A DNA stretch of 47,328 nucleotides from assembly GCF_020889785.1 (NCBI RefSeq), contig NZ_JACMYK010000048.1, positions 1 to 47,328 on the forward strand. The letters run 5' to 3'. The DNA comes from Bradyrhizobium acaciae (GTDB taxonomy: Bacteria; Pseudomonadota; Alphaproteobacteria; Rhizobiales; Xanthobacteraceae). Below the pieces are notes generated by a model. That model made no database searches, was not told the DNA's origin, and saw only the letters and a program-made list of their open reading frames with translations. A program made the position numbers and the translations under genes. Shown piece after piece: positions 35,449 through 44,964 of the stretch; positions within the stretch are counted from its first letter, which is position 1; each line of letters opens with the position of its first letter.

Positions 35449-38400
35449 ATCTCGGAAGGCTTTCCATCAACCAGCCCATCCTCGCGATGGTGCTGTCGAT
35501 CGTGCTGCTGATCGTCGGCGCGATTGCCTATCCGACGCTGCCGGTCTCGGAATATCCGCAGGTCGTGCCGCCGACCGTCGTGGTGACGACGCAATATCCC
35601 GGCGCTTCGGCGCAGACCGTGTCCGACACCGTCGCCGCTCCGATCGAGCAGGAGATCAACGGCGTCGAGGACATGCTGTATCTCTACAGCCAGGCGACCT
35701 CGAACGGCCAGCTCACGATCACCGCGACCTTCAAGCTCGGCACCGACCTCGACAAGGCCCAGGTGCTGGTGCAGAACCGCGTCGCCATCGCGCAGCCGCG
35801 GCTGCCCGAGGAAGTGCAGCGCAACGGCGTGACCACGCGCAAGAACTCGCCCGATATCCTGATGGTCGTGTTCATGCTGTCGCCCGACGACACGTTCGAC
35901 CAGCTCTACATCTCCAACTACGCGCTGCTGCAGGTTCGCGACCAGCTGCTGCGGCTCGATGGCGTTGGCGATATCCAGATGTTCGGCGCGCGCGATTACT
36001 CCATGCGGCTCTGGCTCGATCCGGACCGGATCGCCAATCTCGGCCTGACCTCGACCGAGGTATTGGCGGCGATCCGGGCGCAGAATTTGCAGATCGCGGG
36101 CGGCCAGATCGCCGAGCCGCCGATCGCCGATCGCGCATTCCAGCCGAACCTCGTCTTCACCGGCCGCCTCAAGGACATCAGGCAGTTCGAGGACATCGTG
36201 GTGAAGGCCGGCTCCGACGGCCGCACCGTGCGGCTGCGCGACGTTGCCCGCGTCGAGCTCGGCGCGCTGTCCTACGCTACCAACAGCTTCCTGCTGCGCA
36301 AATCGGCGGTCGCGCTGCTGGTGACGCAACGGCCGGGATCGAACGCGCTCGCCACCGCCAAGGGCATCACCGACACGATGGAGCGGATGAAGGCGGGCTT
36401 CCCGAAGGGGCTCGACTACAATATCGGCTACAACCCGACCGAATTCATCGCCCAATCGGTTCATGAGCTGATCAAGACCATCTACGAGGCGATGGCGCTC
36501 GTCGTCATCGTGGTGCTGGTGTTCCTGCAGGGCTGGCGGCCTGCGATCATCCCGATCATCGCGATCCCGGTGTCGCTGGTCGGCACCTTCGCGGTGATGG
36601 CCGCGCTCGGCTTCTCGATCAACAATCTGACGCTGTTCGGCCTCGTGCTGGCGGTCGGCATCGTGGTCGACGACGCCATCGTGGTGGTCGAGAATGTCGA
36701 GCGGCATCTCGAACACGGCATGTCCAGGCGCGAGGCTGCGCTCAAGACCATGGAGGAGGTCGGCGGCGCGCTGGTCTCGATCGCGCTGGTGCTGTGCGCG
36801 GTGTTCGTGCCGACCGCCTTCCTCGGCGGCATCTCCGGGCAGTTCTTCCAGCAATTCGCGGTCACGATCGCGGTCGCGACCGCGATCTCCTGCTTCTGTT
36901 CGCTGACGCTGTCGCCGGCGCTGGCCTCGCAGATCCTGGTGCCGCACGAGGAGAAACGCCCGCCTGCACGCTGGAACATCATCGCGCGCGGCTGGGACAG
37001 CTTCACCGCACTGTTCAACCGGGTGTTCGACCGGCTGGCCCACGGCTATGCCGGTGTCGCCGACTTCGTGATCCGGCACACCGTGGTGATGGTCGCGGTC
37101 TACCTCGTCTTGATCGGCAGCGCCGGCTGGCTGCTCGCGACCACCTCGCAGGGCTTCATCCCGGCGCAGGATCGCGGCTACGTCATCATCTCGGCGCAAC
37201 TGCCGGGCGCCGCATCGCTGGCGCGGACCACCGCTGTTGTGCGGGAGATCGAGCGGATTGCGCTGGATACTCCGGGCATCGTCCGCGTCGCGGCGTTCGC
37301 CGGCTTCTCCGGCGCGACGCGCACGCAAGCGGGCAATGCCGCGGCGCTGTTCCCGGTGTTCGACGAGCCGGAGGCTCGCCTGAAGAAGGGGCTGACGGCG
37401 ACTGCGATCACGGCCGATTTGCGCAAGCGCCTGTCGGTGATCCAAGGCGCCTTCATCATCGTCATTCCGCCGCCGGCCGTGCCCGGCATCGGCACCGGCG
37501 GTGGTTTCACCATCCGTGTCCAGGACCGGCAGGGGCGCGGGCCCGAACTGCTGGCGTCCGCGACCGACGAGCTGGTACAGGCTGCGCGCAAGTCGCCGAA
37601 CCTGACCTCGGTGTTCTCGCCGTATTCTGCGAACACCCCGCAGCTGTTCGTCGATATCGATCGCGTCAAGGCGCAGAAGCTCGGCGTTCCCATCGCCAAC
37701 ATCACCGACACGATCGAGACCTATTTCGGCTCGACCTATGTCAACGACTTCAACCTGTTCGGGCGCACCTACCACGTCACCGCGCAGGCCGATCTGCCGT
37801 TCCGCAAGGAAACTACCGATCTGTCGCGGCTGCGCACCCGCAACGCCAGTGGCGACATGGTGATGCTCGGCAGCGTCGTCGACTTCAAGGACATCTCGGG
37901 CCCCGACCGCGTCGCGCGCTACAATCTCTACTCGGCGTCCGAGTTGCAGGGTGAGCCGGCGCCGGGCGTCAGCTCGACGACGGCGCTCAACACCATCAAG
38001 AAGATCGCGGACGAAACCCTGCCGAGCGGCTTCTCGTTCGAGTGGACCGACCTGTCCTACCAGCAGGTCAACGGCGCCAATGCCGGCCTCTACGTGTTCC
38101 CGATCTGCGTGCTGTTCGTCTATCTGGTGCTGGCCGCGCAATATGGCAGCTGGACGTTGCCGTTCGCGGTGATCCTGATCGTGCCGATGTGCCTGTTCGC
38201 AGCTACGATCGGCGTGCGCATCATGGGCCAGGACGTCAACATCCTGACCCAGATCGGTTTCGTGGTGCTGGTGGGGCTTGCCGCCAAGAACGCGATCCTG
38301 ATCGTCGAGTTCGCGCGCGATATCGAGCTCGAGGGCCGGCCGCGGCTGGAGGCGGTGATCGAGGCCTGCCGGCTCCGCCTGCGGCCGATCCTGATGACGT

Positions 38401-38618
38401 CGTTCGCCTTCATCCTCGGCGTGCTGCCGCTGGTGGTGTCGACCGGCTCGGGCTCGGAGATGCGGCAGGCGGTCGGCGTTGCCGTGTTCTTCGGCATGCT
38501 CGGCGTCACCCTGTTCGGCCTGGTCTTCACGCCGATCTTCTACATGGTGGTGCGCAACCTCGCGGAAGGAAAGAACGAGGGCAAGCCGAAGGAGCCCGCG
38601 GCGACCGTGGCGGGATAG
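35445..38618 (+). CDS. RND efflux transporter inner-membrane pump, HAE1 family (AcrB/MexF-like)
   Basis: A 1057-residue proton-driven drug/hydrophobe exporter with twelve expected membrane helices and two large periplasmic loops. The proton-relay residues are present: the Asp pair in GIVVDDAIVVVENVERHLE (Asp409, Asp410, equivalent to AcrB 407/408) and the Lys in GLAAKNAIL (Lys948, equivalent to AcrB 940). It starts MNLGRLSINQPILAMVLSIVL and contains PVSEYPQVVPPTVVV, typical of the family. The gene overlaps the adaptor stop and forms a two-gene operon without a local regulator or TolC-like partner. Substrates cannot be predicted. Confidence 0.95.
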   Translation: MNLGRLSINQPILAMVLSIVLLIVGAIAYPTLPVSEYPQVVPPTVVVTTQYPGASAQTVSDTVAAPIEQEINGVEDMLYLYSQATSNGQLTITATFKLGTDLDKAQVLVQNRVAIAQPRLPEEVQRNGVTTRKNSPDILMVVFMLSPDDTFDQLYISNYALLQVRDQLLRLDGVGDIQMFGARDYSMRLWLDPDRIANLGLTSTEVLAAIRAQNLQIAGGQIAEPPIADRAFQPNLVFTGRLKDIRQFEDIVVKAGSDGRTVRLRDVARVELGALSYATNSFLLRKSAVALLVTQRPGSNALATAKGITDTMERMKAGFPKGLDYNIGYNPTEFIAQSVHELIKTIYEAMALVVIVVLVFLQGWRPAIIPIIAIPVSLVGTFAVMAALGFSINNLTLFGLVLAVGIVVDDAIVVVENVERHLEHGMSRREAALKTMEEVGGALVSIALVLCAVFVPTAFLGGISGQFFQQFAVTIAVATAISCFCSLTLSPALASQILVPHEEKRPPARWNIIARGWDSFTALFNRVFDRLAHGYAGVADFVIRHTVVMVAVYLVLIGSAGWLLATTSQGFIPAQDRGYVIISAQLPGAASLARTTAVVREIERIALDTPGIVRVAAFAGFSGATRTQAGNAAALFPVFDEPEARLKKGLTATAITADLRKRLSVIQGAFIIVIPPPAVPGIGTGGGFTIRVQDRQGRGPELLASATDELVQAARKSPNLTSVFSPYSANTPQLFVDIDRVKAQKLGVPIANITDTIETYFGSTYVNDFNLFGRTYHVTAQADLPFRKETTDLSRLRTRNASGDMVMLGSVVDFKDISGPDRVARYNLYSASELQGEPAPGVSSTTALNTIKKIADETLPSGFSFEWTDLSYQQVNGANAGLYVFPICVLFVYLVLAAQYGSWTLPFAVILIVPMCLFAATIGVRIMGQDVNILTQIGFVVLVGLAAKNAILIVEFARDIELEGRPRLEAVIEACRLRLRPILMTSFAFILGVLPLVVSTGSGSEMRQAVGVAVFFGMLGVTLFGLVFTPIFYMVVRNLAEGKNEGKPKEPAATVAG

Positions 38619-38654
38619 CGGGCGAGCAAGCATTCCGGTGCACGAGTCCTTCCC

Positions 38655-38756
38655 GTCATCCTGAGGTGCGAGCGGAGCGAGCCTCGAAGGATGCACGGCC
38701 CGGCTGGTGGCCGTCGACCCTTCGAGACGCGCGTTCCGCGCTCCTCAGGGTGACGG
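38655..38756. repeat. Palindromic intergenic repeat, family D, copy 2
   Basis: Starts GTCATCCTGAGGTGCGAGCG, has CGAGCCTCGAAGGATGCACG, a short loop, GTCGACCCTTCGAGACGCGC and ends CTCCTCAGGGTGACGGG. The two halves are largely inverted copies, giving a long imperfect hairpin 36 bases after the RND pump stop, a plausible 3' processing or termination site. Confidence 0.85.
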
Positions 38757-38827
38757 GTCTAGGTTTCGTGCGAGGCCTCTAAGCCCATACTATTGGCTGA
38801 ACTGAAATCGATGGGCAGGCGCGGGGT

Positions 38828-38837
38828 TATAAAATAA
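38828..38837 (+). promoter_or_regulatory. Possible -10 element for the binding-protein gene at 38886
   Basis: TATAAAATAA stands out in GC-rich surroundings about 50 bases before the start codon. No clear -35 box lies at the usual distance, so this is tentative. Confidence 0.3.
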
Positions 38838-38885
38838 TGTCGCGTCGATTTTTCCTGATGAGAAAACTGCTGGGAGAGCATAACA

Positions 38886-40076
38886 ATGAAGTCGGGATTT
38901 TTGGCCGCCGTCGCGGCGTGCAGCCTGATGCTTGCGGCGCCGGCGATGGCCCAGGGTGTCAAGATCGGCATCCTGAACGACCAGTCGGGCGTCTACGCTG
39001 ACTACGGCGGAAAGTACTCGGTCGAAGCCGCCAGGATGGCGATCGAGGATTTCGGCGGCGAGGTGCTCGGCCAGAAGATCGAGATGATCACCGCCGATCA
39101 CCAGAACAAGCCCGACCTCGCGACCGCGATCGCGCGGCGCTGGTACGACACCGAGGGTGTTGACATGATCACCGAGCTGACGACGTCGTCGGTCGCGCTC
39201 GCGGTCCAGGAACTGTCCAACGAGAAGAAGAAGATCGACATCGTGGTGGGCGCGGCGACCTCGCGCATCACCGGCGATGCCTGCACGCCCTACGGTTTCC
39301 ATTGGGCGTTCGACACACGCGCGCTCGCCGTCGGCACCGGCAGCGCACTGGTGAAGGCGGGGGGCGACAGCTGGTTCTTCCTCACCGCCGACTATGCGTT
39401 CGGCTATGCGCTGGAAAAGGATACCAGCGAAATCGTAAAAGAGAGTGGCGGTCAGGTATTGGGCTCGGTTCGCGTGCCGCTCAACTCGTCGGACTTCTCC
39501 TCTTTCCTGCTGCAGGCACAGAGCTCGAAGGCCAAGGTCATCGGGCTCGCCAATGCCGGTCTCGACACGGTCAATTCGATCAAGCAGGCGGCTGAATTCG
39601 GCATCGTGAAGGGCGGTCAGAAGCTCGCCGGCCTGCTCATGGTGCTTTCGGACGTGCACGGTCTCGGGCTTGAGACCGCGCAGGGGCTGGTCCTGACCGA
39701 GGGCTTCTACTGGGATCGCGATGACAAGACGCGTGCCTTTTCTGAACGCTTCTTCAAGCGCACGGGCCGCATGCCGAACATGATCCAGGCGGGTACCTAT
39801 TCGGCGACCCTGAGCTATCTCAAGGCGGTCAAAGCCGCCGGCACGAAGGACTCCGACGCGGTGACCAAGAAGCTGAAGGAGCTGCCGGTCGATGACGCCT
39901 TCGCGCAGGGCAAGGTGCTCGCGAACGGCCGCATGGTGCACGACATGTATCTATTCGAGGTCAAGAAGCCGTCGGAATCGAAGAAGCCCTGGGACTATTA
40001 CAAGCAGATCGCCGTGGTGCCCGGCGACAAGGCATTCTTCACCGCCAAGGAAAGCGGCTGCCCGCTGACCAAGTGA
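38886..40076 (+). CDS. ABC transporter substrate-binding protein, branched-chain amino acid type
   Basis: A 396-residue periplasmic protein with a classical Sec leader (MKSGFLAAVAACSLMLAAPA, cleavage after AMA) and the Peripla_BP_6 start VKIGILNDQSGVYADYGGKY. The lobe-connecting VDMITELTTSSVALAVQEL and AGTYSATLSYLKAVKAAG are typical. The ATG follows GGGAGAG. It is not closely similar to the binding protein at 3890-5113. No permease or ATPase genes adjoin it, so it is an orphan component. Ligands in this class include branched amino acids, amides and aromatic acids. Confidence 0.92.
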   Translation: MKSGFLAAVAACSLMLAAPAMAQGVKIGILNDQSGVYADYGGKYSVEAARMAIEDFGGEVLGQKIEMITADHQNKPDLATAIARRWYDTEGVDMITELTTSSVALAVQELSNEKKKIDIVVGAATSRITGDACTPYGFHWAFDTRALAVGTGSALVKAGGDSWFFLTADYAFGYALEKDTSEIVKESGGQVLGSVRVPLNSSDFSSFLLQAQSSKAKVIGLANAGLDTVNSIKQAAEFGIVKGGQKLAGLLMVLSDVHGLGLETAQGLVLTEGFYWDRDDKTRAFSERFFKRTGRMPNMIQAGTYSATLSYLKAVKAAGTKDSDAVTKKLKELPVDDAFAQGKVLANGRMVHDMYLFEVKKPSESKKPWDYYKQIAVVPGDKAFFTAKESGCPLTK

Positions 40077-40118
40077 CGCGGAGCTGACGTATCACGCAAC
40101 GCGCGATACAACATCACC

Positions 40119-40225
40119 GTCGTCCCTGCGAACGCAGGGACCCATAACCACCGCACCTGGGTGTTGCGACGGGCTCGGGCCCCAGCCATCGCAAAACTGG
40201 GGCCCGGGTCCAGCCCCGGGACGAC
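40119..40225. repeat. Palindromic intergenic repeat, family C, copy 4
   Basis: GTCGTCCCTGCGAACGCAGG with GACCCATAACCACCG at the left, and GGGCCCGGGTCCAGCCCCGG then GACGAC at the right. It lies in the convergent gap between the binding-protein gene and the MAPEG gene. The left half matches copies 1-3; the right half is diverged. Confidence 0.82.
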
Positions 40226-40251
40226 AGTGAGTGCGCGACACCGTCTCGGCC

Positions 40252-40641
40252 TCAATGCGCCAGCTGCCACACCGCGCCCCCGATTGCGCCGACCCACAGG
40301 ATGGTGGCCGCCAGGGCCTGGATGAAGAATCCCGGGCTGCGTTTCGCCACCGCCTCGCGATAGCCGATGAAGTAGACGATACGGCCGATCACCCAGATCG
40401 CGCCGACGGCGGCGGCCGCGGCATCGCCGATGTAGATCGCAAACAGCCACAGCGACGGCAGGAAGATCGGGGTCCATTCCAGCGTGTTCATCTGGATCCG
40501 GTAGATGCGCTCGAAATCCGCATTGCCCGTGATCGCCGGCAGCTTGACCCCGTAGCGGATGCGGGCGCGCGCGACCTGGGTCGCGAGGAAGAAGTAAAGC
40601 GCGACCGCAAGGCAGGTGACGATGGCCGTGTAGTGGTACAT
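40252..40641 (-). CDS. MAPEG family membrane protein
   Basis: A 129-residue integral membrane protein with about four helices. The family core RIYRIQMNTLEWTPIFLPSL and GRIVYFIGYR is clear. MAPEG proteins include microsomal glutathione transferases and eicosanoid enzymes; bacterial members are mostly uncharacterised, with some glutathione transferase/peroxidase activity. The ATG at 40641 follows AGAGGAAG. It is 102 bases downstream of the AttH-like gene on the same strand. A link to the GST at 2075 is not implied. Confidence 0.9.
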   Translation of the reverse strand: MYHYTAIVTCLAVALYFFLATQVARARIRYGVKLPAITGNADFERIYRIQMNTLEWTPIFLPSLWLFAIYIGDAAAAAVGAIWVIGRIVYFIGYREAVAKRSPGFFIQALAATILWVGAIGGAVWQLAH

Positions 40642-40743
40642 GTCAGGCGCTTCCTCTGGTTTCTGTTGGCCCCGATGTCATGACGGGGCAACGAGGCCCG
40701 GCGTGACTGCAAGGCTTTTTTGCGCCGATCTTCCGTCGGCGTC

Positions 40744-41829
40744 CTAGTATCCCGTCATCTCAAGATAGCCGTTTCCCGCGTGGCTGCCTGAGAAGCGGAT
40801 TGGGCCTTCCCAATAGGGGAAGCTGGTTCCCATCCAGGCTTTTGGATTGAGCGGCGTGGTCTCGATGGCGAGGCCACGTGCGGGCAGGGTGACGCGCCAT
40901 GATGTCGGCAGCTTGCGGTGCCCGATCTCGGTGGTCGCCATCGGCGTGATGCTGTTGCCGCTCGCTGCGATCTCGGCCGAGCGGCCGTCCGGCGTGATCC
41001 AGTTGCCGAACAGGTTCTCGTGGCCATCCTTCTGGCGCAGCCGGTACAGCATCAGCTTTTCGTCGCCGGGCAGATGCAGCGAGAACCAGTCCCAGCCGGT
41101 CTGGTCGGCGGCGAGCGGCTGGCTGCTCCACTCGCGATCCATCCAGGCCGTGCCTGTGACGTCGACGGGTTTGTCGTCGATCACGATGCGGCCGGACGCC
41201 TTGTAGAACGGCTGGCTGTAGTAGTAGGAGGCCTGTCCGCGGTCCGACTTGCGGCTGTAGCCGTGGTCGCCTTGCAGCACCAGCGCGCGCTCGGCGTCGA
41301 GGCGGAGCGTAGTGCTGAAGTCGGCAGCGGAGGCCTTGAGCTCGAGCGGCGCGATGCGTTGCGGATCGAATGCATCGAGCCCGCGCAGCTCCCAGGCGTC
41401 GATCCAGGCGCGGAACGGCGCGGCCTCGACACCGGCCTGCCCGACGCCGCCGCGCGCAAAGGTCTCGCTGAAGCGATGTGTGCCGGCGCTGGTGACTGCG
41501 GCGTGGCCCATCCAGAGTTGCTGGTTGGCCCAACCTTCGCTGGGGCCGCCCGGCTTCATCGCCTGGCGAAACAGCGTCCATTGCGCGCCATAGGCCGCGC
41601 CGCCGGCATCGGACAGGTTCGCGGTCACGTACCACCATTCGATCCGGAATTCCGGGTGCGGGCCCTGATCGGCGGGGAACGTGAACGGCTTGCCCGGCGT
41701 GACGGCGGCAAAGCCCTCGGCGCTCTCGCCGAGCCCGGCGAAGCCCTGCGCAAAGCTCTTGCCGCCCAGCGCCAGCGCCATTGCGCCGCCGGCGAAGGCG
41801 CGACGCGTGATGGTGCCGCTAACGCTCAT
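40744..41829 (-). CDS. AttH/CrtC-like lipocalin-fold protein, exported
   Basis: A 361-residue protein with a twin-arginine-type leader (TITRRAFAGGAMALALGG) and the AttH/CrtC hallmark PEFRIEWWYVTANLSD followed by GAQWTLFRQAM. Later segments AWMDREWSSQPLAADQTGWDW and MLYRLRQKDG are also typical. Family members include Agrobacterium AttH and carotenoid 1,2-hydratase CrtC; those next to FtsX-type ABC transporters, like this one, are thought to handle a lipophilic ligand outside the membrane (inference). It overlaps the permease gene by 11 bases, so the two are translationally coupled. No carotenoid genes are nearby, arguing against a CrtC role. Confidence 0.88.
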   Translation of the reverse strand: MSVSGTITRRAFAGGAMALALGGKSFAQGFAGLGESAEGFAAVTPGKPFTFPADQGPHPEFRIEWWYVTANLSDAGGAAYGAQWTLFRQAMKPGGPSEGWANQQLWMGHAAVTSAGTHRFSETFARGGVGQAGVEAAPFRAWIDAWELRGLDAFDPQRIAPLELKASAADFSTTLRLDAERALVLQGDHGYSRKSDRGQASYYYSQPFYKASGRIVIDDKPVDVTGTAWMDREWSSQPLAADQTGWDWFSLHLPGDEKLMLYRLRQKDGHENLFGNWITPDGRSAEIAASGNSITPMATTEIGHRKLPTSWRVTLPARGLAIETTPLNPKAWMGTSFPYWEGPIRFSGSHAGNGYLEMTGY

Positions 41830-44278
41830 TGGCGAAGGTCCGGATCAGGGTGGCCGGCTGCATGCGGGCCAGTCTAGCGACCGGGAGCGCAGCGGCACAG
41901 AGCGCCGCGGCCATCGCCACCGCAAGCAGCTCGATCAGCTGCAACGGGAAGACGTGGAATGGCAGTCGCCAGCCGAACGCTTTTACATTGACGATCGCAA
42001 GCAGGCACCACGCGACCAATAGACCGAGCGGCAGCGCGAACAGCGCGGTGATCAGCGCAACCGCCATGGTCTTCAGCAGCTCGAGTGCCGCGAGCCGCCG
42101 CCGCGTAAGGCCGATCGCCCATAGCGGCGCGAGCTGCGGCAGCCGCGAATTGGCGAGCGTCAGCAGGCTGGTCAAAAGCGCGATGCCGGCGACGCCGAGC
42201 GTGAAGGCATTGAGCGCCGCAGTGACCGAAAAGGTGCGATTGAACACCCGTTTCGATTCCCGCTTCATCGTCGCCTGGTCGGCAACGTTGCGGTCGTCGA
42301 GGCCGAACTTCTCCTGCAACGCCGTGATCAGCGGCGCGATGTGATCGGGCGCGACGCGGAGCCCGATCCGGGTCAGCGGCGTCTGCGGGAAGTGGCGCGT
42401 CAGCGCGGCGAAGTTGACCGCGATCTGGCCCTTGGGGTTGCCGTAATCGGCATAGATGCCGACGATCTCGAGCGGCCAGCTGCCGCCGGGGGCGGGTACC
42501 TCGATATGATCGCCGATCGCAAGCTTCATCCGCCGCGACAGTTGCTCGCTGATCAGGCCGGCGTCGCCGGGGCGCAGCCTGATCCAGGCATTCGCCGTGC
42601 TCTCGAGCAGCGGCCAGTTGTCGCGATAGGTCGCGTGGTCGGGCAGGCCGAGCACCTCGATCGGCGTGCCGCCGAGCTGGGTGTCGGCGCGGCCGCCGGG
42701 CAGGATGGCCTGAACCTCCGGACGATCGCGCAGCCAGGCCTTGATCTCCTTTGCCTGCTGATCGCTGGCGGCGCTGATGTAGACGTCGGCGGCGAGCCTT
42801 CCGTCGAGCCAGACCAGGAAGGTGCGGCTGAAGCTTTCCACCATGGTGCCGACGCCGACATTGACGGCCAGTGCGAGCAGCAGCGCCATCAGCGCCAGCG
42901 ACAAGCCCGACAGCTGCTGGCGGCTGTCGGCCCAGAACCAGATGCCGACCGGTGCCCGCGCGCTGCGCTGGCCGAGCGCGAGCGCGATCTGCAGGATCAT
43001 CGGCAGGATCAAGGCCGCGCCGAGCATCAGCGCGGCCAGCACGGCAAAGCCCGCGATCAGGGAATCGCCGAACTGAACGAGTGCCGCAGCGACCGCAAAC
43101 ACCGCGAGCGCCGCTACGCTCTGCAACATCAGCCAGCGCCGCTGCGCCTGCTGCCAGGCCTGCGGCTGCGCCGTCGCCAGAACCGGCATCCGGATCGCCT
43201 TGGCGAGGCTCGCGGCAGCGGCGGCCAGCGCACCGAGAATGCTGATCGCGATGCCGGCAAACCACCAGACAGGCTTCAGTGAAAGCTGCCCGGGAATCTG
43301 CGCGCCGTAGAGCCCGCGCAGGGAGGCGGCGACATCGGGCAGCAAAGCCGCTGCGATGAAATAGCCGCAGACCAGGCCGATCAGGCCTGCGACCAGCGCC
43401 AGCGACACCAGCTCGATCACCAGCACGGTGTTGAGCATCCGCGCCGAGACCCCGCAGGCGCGCAGCGTCCGCAGCATCGGCAGCCGCTGCTCGAAGGCAA
43501 GTCCGATCGCGGAGTTGACGATGAACAGGCCGACGAAGAACGACAGCAGGCCGAACGCGGTGAGGTTGAGATGGAAGCTGTCGGTCAGCCGTTCGAGGTC
43601 GCTCTCGGCGCTCGGCTCGACTAGGCGGAGCTTGTCACCCGCCACGCTTTCGAGCGTTGCATGCGGTGCTTTGGACTTGCCGACCAGCAGACGCGACAGC
43701 TGGCCGGGCAGCTTCAGAATGTCCTGCGCGATGCCGATATCGACGATCAGCGCGCCGGGCGCGAGCTCCGCCTGCACACGCAGCGGCGGCAGCGTGAGGC
43801 CATTCGCCTGTGGCCGGTCGCCGTCCTTGAGGCCGAGATCGCGCAGCGTTTCCGGCGCCACCAGCACCTCGCCCGGCGGCGTGACGAAGGATTGCAGGCT
43901 GCCGCGGCCGACCGCCGGCGCATTGCCGACCTCGGACGGCAGCGTCACCGGCTCGACGCCGAGCAGGCGGAAGCTGCGCCCGTCGATCTGGACGCGGCCC
44001 TCCAGCATCGGCGACACCGGCCAGCCGGCGCGGCGCAGGTCGACGAACAGTTGTTGCGGGAAGGTCGCGCTGTCCTTGCCGACCAGAACAGCGGTGCGTG
44101 CGCCGCCGAAGGTTGCGGCGGCGCGGTCATAGGCGAAGCGGGCTTGCTGGTTCAGCGCCTGCACGCCGCTCCACAGCGCGGTCGCCGAGATCAGCCCGAT
44201 CAGCAGCGTCGCAAGCTGCATCGGATGCCGCCGCCAATGGCTGAGCAGCACGGCGAGGATCCAGAGCGGGCGCCTCAC
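41819..44278 (-). CDS. ABC transporter permease, FtsX/MacB type
   Basis: An 819-residue membrane protein with an N-terminal helix (MQLATLLIGLISATALWSG), a periplasmic domain, a first FtsX domain (about 230-360: NSAIGLAFEQRLPMLRTLRA), a second periplasmic domain, and a C-terminal FtsX domain (about 690-810: LANSRLPQLAPLWAIGLTRR). About eight to ten hydrophobic helices are visible, as in long lipoprotein/lipid-handling permeases. It starts with GTG at 44278, overlapping the ATPase stop (GTGA). With the ATPase and AttH-like protein it forms a complete mechanotransmission-type ABC system, resembling the att ABC genes of Agrobacterium. Confidence 0.9.
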   Translation of the reverse strand: MRRPLWILAVLLSHWRRHPMQLATLLIGLISATALWSGVQALNQQARFAYDRAAATFGGARTAVLVGKDSATFPQQLFVDLRRAGWPVSPMLEGRVQIDGRSFRLLGVEPVTLPSEVGNAPAVGRGSLQSFVTPPGEVLVAPETLRDLGLKDGDRPQANGLTLPPLRVQAELAPGALIVDIGIAQDILKLPGQLSRLLVGKSKAPHATLESVAGDKLRLVEPSAESDLERLTDSFHLNLTAFGLLSFFVGLFIVNSAIGLAFEQRLPMLRTLRACGVSARMLNTVLVIELVSLALVAGLIGLVCGYFIAAALLPDVAASLRGLYGAQIPGQLSLKPVWWFAGIAISILGALAAAAASLAKAIRMPVLATAQPQAWQQAQRRWLMLQSVAALAVFAVAAALVQFGDSLIAGFAVLAALMLGAALILPMILQIALALGQRSARAPVGIWFWADSRQQLSGLSLALMALLLALAVNVGVGTMVESFSRTFLVWLDGRLAADVYISAASDQQAKEIKAWLRDRPEVQAILPGGRADTQLGGTPIEVLGLPDHATYRDNWPLLESTANAWIRLRPGDAGLISEQLSRRMKLAIGDHIEVPAPGGSWPLEIVGIYADYGNPKGQIAVNFAALTRHFPQTPLTRIGLRVAPDHIAPLITALQEKFGLDDRNVADQATMKRESKRVFNRTFSVTAALNAFTLGVAGIALLTSLLTLANSRLPQLAPLWAIGLTRRRLAALELLKTMAVALITALFALPLGLLVAWCLLAIVNVKAFGWRLPFHVFPLQLIELLAVAMAAALCAAALPVARLARMQPATLIRTFANER

Positions 44279-44928
44279 GCGACCACTCCGGCATGCAGGG
44301 TGACCTGGCGGTCGAGCGTCGCGGCGAGCCGCGCGCTGTGGGTGACCATCAGGAAACCGCAGCCCGTGCGCACAACGAGATCGCGCGCGAGATGCAGAAC
44401 CTCATCGGCAGTGTCCTCGTCGAGATTGCCGGTCGGCTCGTCGGCGAGCAGCAACAATGGCTTCGGCGCCAGCGCGCGGCCGATCGCGACGCGCTGCTGC
44501 TGGCCGCCGGACAATTGCTCGGGATAGCGCTTCAGCAGGTTTTTCAAGCCGAGGCGCTCGATCAATTCGTCATGCCAGGCGGCATCGTGCCGACCGGCGA
44601 TGCGCGACTGGAACACGAGATTGTCCGCGACCGTCAGGCTCGGGATCAGATTGAACTGCTGGAATACGAGGCCCAGCCGGTCGCGCCGCAGCTCGGCGCG
44701 GCCGGCGTCGTTGAGTCCGGAGACGAGGAGGCCGGCGAGGGCGATCTCGCCGCTGTCGGCGGCATCGAGCCCCGCGATCAGATGCAGCAGCGTGCTCTTG
44801 CCGCTGCCGGATTCGCCCGATAGCGCGACGCTCTCGCCGGTCGCGACAGTGAGATCGACGCCGCGGAGCACCGCGACGTCTTCACCGGCAGAGCGGTAAC
44901 TCTTGGTCAGGCCGGTGACGCGAAGCAC
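44275..44928 (-). CDS. ABC transporter ATP-binding protein, LolD/MacB type
   Basis: A 217-residue ATPase: Walker A SGESGSGKSTLL, Q-loop LVFQQFNLIPSLTV, signature LSGGQQQR, Walker B LLLLADEPTGNLD and His switch MVTHS. The DEPTGNLD form is typical of the FtsE/LolD/MacB group that partners FtsX-type permeases. The start is GTG at 44928 (LRVTGLTKSYRS). The gene lies 36 bases after the methyltransferase-like gene and could share its transcript. Confidence 0.93.
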   Translation of the reverse strand: MLRVTGLTKSYRSAGEDVAVLRGVDLTVATGESVALSGESGSGKSTLLHLIAGLDAADSGEIALAGLLVSGLNDAGRAELRRDRLGLVFQQFNLIPSLTVADNLVFQSRIAGRHDAAWHDELIERLGLKNLLKRYPEQLSGGQQQRVAIGRALAPKPLLLLADEPTGNLDEDTADEVLHLARDLVVRTGCGFLMVTHSARLAATLDRQVTLHAGVVA

Positions 44929-44964
44929 CGCGGCGGTCTGGTCAGATGAAGCGATGGCCGTGCC

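Noticed and set aside
34144..38618. RND adaptor and pump as the secretion system for the giant protein
   Set aside because: The adaptor and pump have the residues and layout of a small-molecule HAE1 efflux pair; large proteins are exported by type I systems with an ABC ATPase, which is absent here.
35304..38696. An 1130-codon minus-strand open frame antisense to the RND pump
   Set aside because: The plus strand encodes an intact 1057-residue RND pump with its catalytic residues; the antisense product is Arg/His/Asp-rich without homology features. Similar shadows at 9586-11634 (-) and 19346-21451 (+) were rejected for the same reason.
40744..41829. Carotenoid 1,2-hydratase (crtC)
   Set aside because: The lipocalin-fold family is shared, but no carotenoid or photosynthesis genes are nearby and the gene is coupled to an FtsX-type ABC transporter, which fits the AttH branch better.
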